Assembly (NCBI GenBank): GCA_902775835.1
Contig: CACYNZ010000089.1
Coordinates: 1-11,873 of the forward strand
Source: an uncultured Eubacteriales bacterium
GTDB taxonomy: Bacteria > Bacillota_A > Clostridia > Christensenellales > Aristaeellaceae
DNA: 11,873 nt
Direction of reading: 5' to 3'
Each line of letters starts with the position of its first letter. The stretch's first letter is position 1. The notes under the pieces are model-generated. The model had not been told where the DNA came from, did not search any database, and was given only the letters and a program-made list of their open reading frames with translations. Below, piece after piece: positions 6,764 through 11,873 of the stretch. The position numbers and the translations under genes were made by a program.

Positions 6764-7488
6764 ATGAAACAAAACACCTGAAGGAAATTCTGGATGGCTC
6801 GAAACGCATTGTATTCTTTGGCGGTGCCGGGGTGTCCACCGGAAGCGGAATCCCGGATTTCCGTTCGGAAACCGGTCTGTACGCGGAAAAATACCGGGGA
6901 CTGTCTCCGGAAATGATCCTGTCGAGTTCTTTCTTCTATCTGGAAACGGAGACCTTTTTCGATTTCTACAGGACGTACATGCTGTATCCGGAAGCAAAGC
7001 CCAACAGCTGTCACAGATACCTCTACGAACTGGAAAAGCAGGACCGGCTCAGGGGCATTGTCACGCAGAATGTGGACGGCCTGCACAAGGCAGCCGGCAA
7101 TATCCGGGTTTATGAGCTGCACGGGTCTGTGCATGAAAACACATGCATGGACTGCGGGGAACGCTTTGACATGCTGTGGATGTATCATTCCACGGGGATA
7201 CCGAGATGCCCGAAATGCGGGGGCGTGGTCAAACCGGGGATTGTGCTGTATGGGGAAATGCCGGACAAGTACACGTCCATGGGCGCTACCCGTGAAATCT
7301 CGCAGGCCGATACCCTGATTGTGGCGGGTACAAGCCTGAAGGTGGAGCCGGCCAGAAGCTATCTGGACTGGTTTCGGGGCAGGCATCTGGTGGTGATCAA
7401 CCGGGATGCGCTTGATATGGAGGAAAAGGCAGAGCTTGTTATACACGGGGATGTATGCCGCGTCATGGAAGAGCTTGAAAATGCCTGA
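6760..7488 (+). CDS. NAD-dependent protein deacylase, Sir2 family
   Basis: 242 residues, normal for a bacterial sirtuin. It removes acyl groups from protein lysines using NAD+, giving nicotinamide and O-acyl-ADP-ribose, in the cytoplasm. Motifs: GAGVSTGSGIPDFRS (22-36) binding NAD, TQNVDGLH (102-109), catalytic His121 in HGS, structural zinc cysteines 129, 132, 150 and 153, KPGIVLYGE (158-166), GTSLKVEP (190-197) and VINRD (212-216). The Tyr-x-x-Arg pair that marks desuccinylases such as SIRT5 and CobB is not present (Tyr70 is followed three residues later by Tyr73), so plain deacetylase activity is more likely. The start ATG overlaps the transporter stop as ATGA, with AGGAGG at 6741-6746 and GGAG at 6751-6754 upstream. 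The frame is open for 103 codons earlier but only as a shadow of the transporter. Last gene of the operon. Confidence 0.96.
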   Translation: MNETKHLKEILDGSKRIVFFGGAGVSTGSGIPDFRSETGLYAEKYRGLSPEMILSSSFFYLETETFFDFYRTYMLYPEAKPNSCHRYLYELEKQDRLRGIVTQNVDGLHKAAGNIRVYELHGSVHENTCMDCGERFDMLWMYHSTGIPRCPKCGGVVKPGIVLYGEMPDKYTSMGATREISQADTLIVAGTSLKVEPARSYLDWFRGRHLVVINRDALDMEEKAELVIHGDVCRVMEELENA

Positions 7489-7492
7489 AATT

Positions 7493-7535
7493 ATGAAAAC
7501 CGGAGTACGGGCTGGGCCCGTGCTCCGGTTTTCAT
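7493..7535. terminator. Long bidirectional terminator between convergent genes
   Basis: A 20-bp stem (7493-7512 with 7516-7535) closed by a TGG loop, with only one G-T wobble. A four-T run lies on the plus-strand 3' arm and a matching four-A run on the 5' arm, so each strand reads as a hairpin with T residues at its base. It begins five bases after the sirtuin stop and lies 17 bases from the stop of the opposing GH3 gene, so it can end both transcripts. Confidence 0.88.
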
Positions 7536-7552
7536 GGTTAAGGGAAAGGATG

Positions 7553-10015
7553 TCATTCGTTGCGGGAATCTGTCAGGACGCGGACAGCGGTGACCAGACG
7601 GGCAATGGAGCGCTTGAGATCCCGAAGGTCAAGCGTGCCCTTTTCAAGAGCATCCCGGATGTTCTGGTGGTCCTCAGGTGCACCGGGCATGACCAGGTCA
7701 TTGCCCGCATGCATGCATCCGCTGGCGCTGCACTTGCCGTCGGGGCTGTCCGTGGTCGTCCAGTCAGTCATGATGACGCCCTTATAGCCCCATTCATTGC
7801 GGACGACACTGGTGCACAGATCATAGTTGTTGGCTGCGTGCACACCGTTGATCAGGTTATAGCTGGTCATGATGGAGGCAGGCGTGCCGGTTTTTACTGC
7901 AATCTCAAACCCGAGCAGGTAGATTTCACGCAGGGTGCGCTCCGCGACCACCGAGTTTGAGCCCGTGCGGTTGTCTTCCTGGTTGTTGCAGGCAAAATGC
8001 TTGATGGTGACACCGCAGCCCGGGAGGGACTGCACGCCCTGGCTCATGGCCGCAGCAATGACTCCGGAGAGCACCGGGTCTTCGGAATAGTACTCGAAAT
8101 TGCGTCCGCACAGGGGATTGCGGTGAATGTTCATGCCGGGTGCCAGCCAGAGATCCACGCCGAATTCCTGCATTTCATGGGCGACGAGTATGCCGCAGGC
8201 ACGGACCAGGTCCGGATTCCAGCTCTGGGCCAGCACCGTGCCGACAGGAATTGCGGTGCTGTACTGATAATAGATTTCGCCTTCCAGAGGCGCTCCGCGG
8301 TACAGGAATCCGTTTTCAAGCGCCATGGCGAAGCCATTCTTCTGGGGGACGCCATTGAGCATGGCATACTTCTGGTCAAGCCGCAGGCCGGCAGGACCGT
8401 CAGCCAGGACCAGGTCTGCAAGTCCCTGCTCCATGGCCCAGGCGCTGGTCTGGGCAGCGCTGCCGGGAACCCGGCTGCCGGCATTGCCCAGCTGGCTGCC
8501 CTGACCCTTGGCGATATCGCCGGTGGCGAGCTCCACCAGCTGATCCAGGGACAGCGTGTCCACAAAGGCACGGTCGGCTTCAGGCATGTCGTCCCAGGCA
8601 GGACCATAGGCGATGCTGCGGCATTCAGGCACAAAGTCCAGTGTCAGCTCCGGCATGTCCTTCAGGGCATCCATGAGCGCGGCACGGCGGGCACGCATGG
8701 CTTCGGGATCAGGGAGAAGCTCGGAGAGCTCCTCCTGGAGCGGGCAGATGTTCTGGGTCTTTTCCAGCACACACTGGGACAGAACGCGCAGTGAAGCTAC
8801 CGGTGAGCTGTCATCAAGGCTGTCGCCCATGAAGAAGGCATAGACGCCTGCATCCAGCACCCAGCCGGGAAGCGCGGCATCATAGGATGCCAGGGCACGG
8901 AGCGGAACCCGGATTTCCAGAAGCTCAGTCGCGCCGCTTTCAAGCAGGGCGGTTTTGCCGAACCCGATCAGGCGGCGGTACGGCTGGTCGCGCACATCAT
9001 CGGGAAGCGAAGCGTAAACCTGCACAACCTCACGTCCGGCAGTGTCGCCGCTGTTGCGGATGCATGCTGTAAAGACAAGGTCTTCGCCGTCCCACTTCAC
9101 GTCGCCGCCGGTGAATTCAAACTCGGTATAGGAAAGACCGTAGCCGAAGCAGTAGCGGACAGGCACCTGGAAGGTGTCGAAATACCGATAGCCCACATAC
9201 CGGCCTTCTTCATAGTACTCATTGTTGGTATTGCCGTTATTGTGCGAGAACGTGGCGGAAGTCGGATAGTCGCCGTAGTGCAGGGCCCATGTATCAGTAA
9301 GCCGTCCGGACGGCGTCACGTCTCCGGAAAGCACGTCAGCGATGGCATGACCGGCTTCCATGCCGGGCTGGTTTACATAGAGGATGGAACGGATATGGGT
9401 GTAGTCCTCCGTAAAGGCCAGGTCCACAAGTCCGCCCGTATTGACCACCAGGATAATGCTGCTGTAAAGGTCGTTGATAGCGGACAGGAACGCTTCTTCT
9501 TCGGGCGTGAGATACCAGTCGCCGGGAGCGGCAAAACGGTCTGCGCCTTCACCGGCGTTGCGGGTGAGCACATAAACAGCCACGTCCGCCGATGCTTCCT
9601 CTGGGATCGGGCCTGTCGGCACCTGAAAGGCGGTTCCCGTGTAGGCGAACCACAGGTTTTCGCCGGCATCCATCTTCGCCCAGATGGCATCGCGCCAGCG
9701 GCATTTTGCCTCATTGTAGCTTTCTTCGTATGCTTTCAGCCAGTCCTCATTGGTGATGCGGTATCCCGCATCCTTCAGGCCCTGCCAGACGTTTACGGTT
9801 TCACGGCAGTTGACGTCGCCGGAACCCGTGCCGCCCTTGCATGTGAATACGGAGCCGGAGCCGTACAGAGCGACGGATACATCCCTGGCAATGGGGAGAA
9901 GATGCTCGTCGTTTTTGAGAAGTACAAAGCCTTCCGTGGCAGCCTTGCGCGAAATCTCCCGGTGCCGGAGCTCATAGGGCCGGGGTGCCGGATTCGTGGT
10001 GCCGGATACTTTCAT
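7553..10015 (-). CDS. Beta-glucosidase-like glycoside hydrolase family 3, permuted domain order
   Basis: 820 residues from the ATG at 10013-10015, with AAAGGAG (10027-10033, minus strand) 11 bases upstream; a start 34 codons earlier lies upstream of the promoter and is rejected. Domain order is reversed relative to most GH3 enzymes. The alpha/beta sandwich comes first (about 20-300: EGFVLLKND, VVNTGGLVDL, GRYVGYRYFDT, FGYGLSYTEF). A fibronectin III-like domain follows (about 305-410), then a linker of about 70 residues, and last the catalytic barrel (about 485-800). The barrel shows LADGPAGLR (537-545), RNPLCGRNFEYYSEDP (632-647), KHFACNNQEDNR (672-683) and GVIMTDW (746-752), where Asp751 is the expected nucleophile. 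It should release terminal beta-linked sugars; glucose is only the default guess. This permuted type is known from rumen bacteria such as Ruminococcus albus. No signal peptide, so cytoplasmic. Transcribed alone. Confidence 0.95.
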   Translation of the reverse strand: MKVSGTTNPAPRPYELRHREISRKAATEGFVLLKNDEHLLPIARDVSVALYGSGSVFTCKGGTGSGDVNCRETVNVWQGLKDAGYRITNEDWLKAYEESYNEAKCRWRDAIWAKMDAGENLWFAYTGTAFQVPTGPIPEEASADVAVYVLTRNAGEGADRFAAPGDWYLTPEEEAFLSAINDLYSSIILVVNTGGLVDLAFTEDYTHIRSILYVNQPGMEAGHAIADVLSGDVTPSGRLTDTWALHYGDYPTSATFSHNNGNTNNEYYEEGRYVGYRYFDTFQVPVRYCFGYGLSYTEFEFTGGDVKWDGEDLVFTACIRNSGDTAGREVVQVYASLPDDVRDQPYRRLIGFGKTALLESGATELLEIRVPLRALASYDAALPGWVLDAGVYAFFMGDSLDDSSPVASLRVLSQCVLEKTQNICPLQEELSELLPDPEAMRARRAALMDALKDMPELTLDFVPECRSIAYGPAWDDMPEADRAFVDTLSLDQLVELATGDIAKGQGSQLGNAGSRVPGSAAQTSAWAMEQGLADLVLADGPAGLRLDQKYAMLNGVPQKNGFAMALENGFLYRGAPLEGEIYYQYSTAIPVGTVLAQSWNPDLVRACGILVAHEMQEFGVDLWLAPGMNIHRNPLCGRNFEYYSEDPVLSGVIAAAMSQGVQSLPGCGVTIKHFACNNQEDNRTGSNSVVAERTLREIYLLGFEIAVKTGTPASIMTSYNLINGVHAANNYDLCTSVVRNEWGYKGVIMTDWTTTDSPDGKCSASGCMHAGNDLVMPGAPEDHQNIRDALEKGTLDLRDLKRSIARLVTAVRVLTDSRNE

Positions 10016-10073
10016 GGGAAGATTCACTCCTTTGTTTTGTTGGACCGGAGATATGGATACTGTCCAGAATATG

Positions 10074-10101
10074 ATGGTATCAGAAGCAGATGAAAAAGCA
10101 A
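10074..10101 (-). promoter_or_regulatory. Probable promoter of the GH3 gene
   Basis: On the minus strand, TTGCTT (10096-10101) and TACCAT (10074-10079) are separated by 16 bases, and TGA precedes the -10 box, giving an extended -10. The leader would be about 50 bases. Both hexamers are weak, so the call rests mainly on the extended -10 and position. Confidence 0.45.
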
Positions 10102-10124
10102 GAGGGAGAGACTGCATCGCGCAT

Positions 10125-10153
10125 AAAAAAAGGGCGGAGCATTGTCTCCGCCC
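10125..10153 (-). terminator. Rho-independent terminator of the MBL-fold gene
   Basis: Read on the minus strand, GGGCGGAG and CTCCGCCC form a perfect 8-bp stem (10146-10153 with 10132-10139) around a six-base loop, followed by seven T (10125-10131). It starts eight bases after the stop codon and insulates the GH3 promoter from upstream transcription. Confidence 0.93.
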
Positions 10154-10161
10154 GGAAGGAT

Positions 10162-11037
10162 TCAGGTAAAAGGCTCCACCAGGAAGACTTCCCCGTCGCA
10201 GAGAATGCGGATGGGGCTTTCCCAGGGCCGTATCCAGGGAACTTCCTGACGATCCAGAAAGGAAGTGGCCTGACGGATCTCACTGATCAGACCGGTTATG
10301 ATGACCAGCTCGGGATCAATGAGACCGAGCAGATCACCGTTGATGCGAGCATAGCCATGGTGCGGATGCTTGAGAATGTCCGCCTGCAGTCCGCACTCCG
10401 GCACCTGCTCTGTCAGCATAATCTGGGCACGGTTTTCCACATCGCCCGTGCCGAGATACCTGCACTTCCCATATTCAATCAGGGTAAGTCCGCTCAGATC
10501 ATTCAGGGTAAAGTCGGAGCGCCGCCGCTCAATGACGGTAACGGAAGCTTCCCCGAAGGTGAACGTGTCCCCGTCCATGAGCTGCCTGACCTGTGCTCCG
10601 CTCTTCTCCATGCGCGAGACGGCCCGGCTCAGGCGGAAGGAGACGTCCGGCTTCTGACAGTAATAGAACGTGGAGAACGTGAAGCCCTTTTCCAGCATGC
10701 TCAGAAATCCGTCCACATGATCATCGTGCGGGTGGGTGAGAAACGCGGTATCGATATGCCGGATATCCAGCTGCTCAAGGAAGGGAATGATGAAGTGTTC
10801 CGCCATATAGGAGGAGCCGGCATCGATCATCATGACCTGGTCTTCCATGCGGAATACGGCACAGTCGCATCCGGCTATGGAAGGGAAAAGAATTTCCAGG
10901 AGCGGCACATCTTCCCGGAGCTCACAGGGCTGGTCCGGATTCAGAAAATGGTTGACCACCCGGCTTTCATCGGCAAGCACGGCGGCGGGCACTGCGAGAA
11001 GCACAATGGTGAGAAAGAATGCAAGGACTCGGCACAT
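10162..11037 (-). CDS. Exported MBL-fold hydrolase, ComEC C-terminal-like
   Basis: 291 residues from the ATG at 11035-11037. Two earlier in-frame ATGs (11061, 11097) lack ribosome sites, and the outermost lies within the promoter. The chosen start gives a clean signal peptide: Met-Cys-Arg, a hydrophobic core LAFFLTIVLLAVPAAV, and a probable signal peptidase I cut after VLA (22). The mature part is a metallo-beta-lactamase fold with MMIDAG (69-74), THPHDDHVDG (101-110) giving His102, His104, Asp106 and His107, TGDVENR (197-203) with a likely ligand Asp199, and KHPHHGY (223-229). This last block and the compact size resemble the hydrolase domain of the DNA-uptake protein ComEC, but the membrane channel part is absent. 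Stand-alone exported relatives are common in Bacillota and mostly uncharacterised; nuclease or phosphodiesterase activity outside the membrane is a reasonable guess. Confidence 0.88.
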   Translation of the reverse strand: MCRVLAFFLTIVLLAVPAAVLADESRVVNHFLNPDQPCELREDVPLLEILFPSIAGCDCAVFRMEDQVMMIDAGSSYMAEHFIIPFLEQLDIRHIDTAFLTHPHDDHVDGFLSMLEKGFTFSTFYYCQKPDVSFRLSRAVSRMEKSGAQVRQLMDGDTFTFGEASVTVIERRRSDFTLNDLSGLTLIEYGKCRYLGTGDVENRAQIMLTEQVPECGLQADILKHPHHGYARINGDLLGLIDPELVIITGLISEIRQATSFLDRQEVPWIRPWESPIRILCDGEVFLVEPFT

Positions 11038-11046
11038 ACGTAAGGT

Positions 11047-11052
11047 TCCTTT
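11047..11052 (-). promoter_or_regulatory. Ribosome binding site deciding the MBL-fold gene start
   Basis: AAAGGA on the minus strand lies nine bases before the ATG at 11035-11037 and just downstream of the ATG at 11059-11061, so it supports the shorter protein that begins with the signal peptide. Confidence 0.75.
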
Positions 11053-11087
11053 CGCTTTCATGGGTGTGGTGGGACAGATATGCGTGC

Positions 11088-11116
11088 ATTGTATCACTGT
11101 GGAAAAGCGGGGACAA
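11088..11116 (-). promoter_or_regulatory. Promoter of the MBL-fold gene
   Basis: On the minus strand TTGTCC (11111-11116) and TACAAT (11088-11093, five of six consensus bases) are spaced by exactly 17 bases, with TGA directly before the -10 giving an extended -10. The transcript would start near 11081 with a leader of about 45 bases. Confidence 0.75.
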
Positions 11117-11169
11117 GCGGATGAGGACCGGATGAATTCGGTTTTGCGGATGCAATTGTGCTCACAGCA

Positions 11170-11219
11170 GTTGAAGTTGACTGTCCGAAATGTTATGATT
11201 CTATTCAGGTGACTTCAAC
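11170..11219. repeat. Inverted repeat bracketing the glpK promoter (candidate operator)
   Basis: GTTGAAGT (11170-11177) and ACTTCAAC (11212-11219) are perfect inverted copies. Three further bases (CTG, 11181-11183, against CAG, 11206-11208) also match after a 3-base mismatch. One arm covers the -35 box and the other lies just after the expected transcription start, so the pair frames the promoter. It could be two binding sites for a repressor. Confidence 0.45.
11171..11199 (+). promoter_or_regulatory. Promoter of glpK
   Basis: TTGAAG (11171-11176) and TATGAT (11194-11199, five of six consensus bases) are 17 bases apart, with TGT directly before the -10 giving an extended -10. The transcript would start near 11206, leaving a leader of about 30 bases, too short for a GlpP-type antiterminator hairpin. 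An overlapping TTGACT at 11177-11182 is a better -35 hexamer but is only 11 bases from the -10. Confidence 0.7.
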
Positions 11220-11235
11220 AATAAGGAGGGCGTTT

Positions 11236-11873
11236 ATGGCTCAGAAAGTGCTGGCAGCGCTGGATCAGGGTACCACCAGTTCGCGCTGCGTCATTTTTGA
11301 TCTGGAAGGACATATCCTCTCTACCTACGCGGAAGAGTTTCCGCAGATTTATCCGCAGCCCGGCTGGGTGGAACACGATCCCAACATGATTCTGGAGACC
11401 CAGGTGAATGCGCTGCGCCGTGCCGTGAGTCTGTCCGGCGTGGCACCGGAGGACATCGCAGCCATCGGAATCACCAATCAGCGTGAAACGACCATGATCT
11501 GGGAAAGGGATACCGGACGGTGCGTGTACAACGCCATTGTATGGCAGTGCAGGCGGACAGCGGGCATTGTGGACGGACTGGTGGAGCAGGGCTGGCGGGA
11601 TGTCATTGTCGAAAAAACCGGTCTTGTGCCGGATGCCTATTTTTCCGGAAGCAAGATCCGGTGGATTCTTGATCACCTTGACCTGCAGAAGGAAGCCGAG
11701 GAAGGAAAACTCTGTTTCGGCACAGTGGACAGCTTCCTGATCTACCATATGGTGACAGGGCATCCCCATGTCACGGATGCGACCAATGCCGGTCGTACCA
11801 TGCTGTTCAATATTCATACCCAGGACTGGGATGATGAACTGCTGCATGCCCTGAACATTCCCAGAGCCATGCT
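11236..11873 (+). CDS. glpK: Glycerol kinase (3' end outside window)
   Basis: The first 212 codons of an FGGY-family kinase that phosphorylates glycerol with ATP to sn-glycerol 3-phosphate in the cytoplasm. The start ATG at 11236 follows AAGGAGGG (11223-11230). The chain reads DQGTTSSR (10-17), the phosphate-binding loop of the first domain; GWVEHDP (about 42-48); TNQRET (80-85), where Arg83 and Glu84 match the glycerol-contacting residues of the E. coli enzyme; WQCRRT (103-108); DAYFSGSK (133-140), where Tyr135 matches another glycerol contact; and TDATNAGRTMLFN. These residues distinguish it from xylulose or gluconate kinases. The frame stays open to the window edge. The later histidine that HPr phosphorylates in many Bacillota lies beyond the window. 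In Bacillota glpK is often followed by glpO and glpF, which cannot be checked here. Divergent from the MBL-fold gene. Confidence 0.96.
   Translation, partial: MAQKVLAALDQGTTSSRCVIFDLEGHILSTYAEEFPQIYPQPGWVEHDPNMILETQVNALRRAVSLSGVAPEDIAAIGITNQRETTMIWERDTGRCVYNAIVWQCRRTAGIVDGLVEQGWRDVIVEKTGLVPDAYFSGSKIRWILDHLDLQKEAEEGKLCFGTVDSFLIYHMVTGHPHVTDATNAGRTMLFNIHTQDWDDELLHALNIPRAM

Noticed and set aside
10041..10065. TGGAC...GTCCA inverted repeat in the GH3 leader
   Set aside because: Five-base arms with a 15-base gap are within chance expectation, and there is no second copy.
7997..11043. Plus-strand open frames within the GH3 and MBL-fold genes (7997-8794, 9242-10093, 10090-11043)
   Set aside because: They lie opposite genes with clear catalytic motifs; the last also runs through a terminator and a promoter. 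No own motifs or ribosome sites.
11127..11142. Small hairpin ACCGGAT-GA-ATTCGGT followed by T residues
   Set aside because: The loop is only two bases, the stem is AT-rich near the loop with a wobble, and there is no upstream plus-strand gene to terminate.
1..11873. Mobile element, CRISPR, tRNA, rRNA or riboswitch
   Set aside because: No transposase or integrase frame, terminal inverted repeats, regular spaced repeats, tRNA-like cloverleaf or long structured leader seen; gaps between genes are all under 200 bases and are accounted for by promoters and terminators.

Overview
The window is bacterial, gene-dense and moderately GC-rich. Strong AGGAGG-type ribosome binding sites, short intergenic gaps and rho-independent terminators suggest a Bacillota (Firmicutes) genome. 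The carbohydrate gene content would fit an anaerobic gut or rumen member, for example an Erysipelotrichales or Lachnospirales relative. That placement is inference from style and content; there is no rRNA or other phylogenetic marker to fix it.

Layout, left to right. (1) 1-2698, plus strand: the 3' part of an operon with two different xylose-isomerase-like TIM-barrel sugar isomerases/epimerases, then a Gfo/Idh/MocA NAD(P)-dependent oxidoreductase, closed by a clear terminator. (2) 2777-3418, plus strand: a lone PD-(D/E)XK nuclease-like protein (sce7726/MmcB-like) with a very arginine-rich tail. (3) 3415-7535, plus strand: a tight four-gene operon behind a near-consensus promoter that carries a palindrome over its -10 box. 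It encodes a GH88/GH105 unsaturated uronyl hydrolase, a second Gfo/Idh/MocA oxidoreductase with a four-cysteine insertion, a ten-helix EamA/DMT transporter and a Sir2 NAD-dependent deacylase. It ends in a long, nearly perfect hairpin that can also terminate the opposing gene. (4) 7553-10101, minus strand: a family 3 glycoside hydrolase with permuted domain order (C-terminal-type domain first, catalytic barrel last). (5) 10125-11116, minus strand: an exported ComEC-type metallo-beta-lactamase-fold protein with its own terminator and promoter. (6) 11170-11873, plus strand: the promoter and first 212 codons of glycerol kinase glpK, which runs off the window.

Together these genes look like a carbohydrate catabolic neighbourhood. 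GH105 would release unsaturated uronic acid from pectin- or glycosaminoglycan-derived oligosaccharides, and GH3 would remove terminal beta-linked sugars. The two oxidoreductases and two TIM-barrel isomerases could oxidise, epimerise or eliminate sugars through keto intermediates. The transporter could move a substrate or product, and glycerol kinase feeds central metabolism. The substrate cannot be read from the sequence. I see no mobile element, CRISPR array, tRNA or rRNA. The most notable points are the oxidoreductase/isomerase sets, the sirtuin and transporter inside a hydrolase operon, the permuted GH3, and two well-placed candidate operators.
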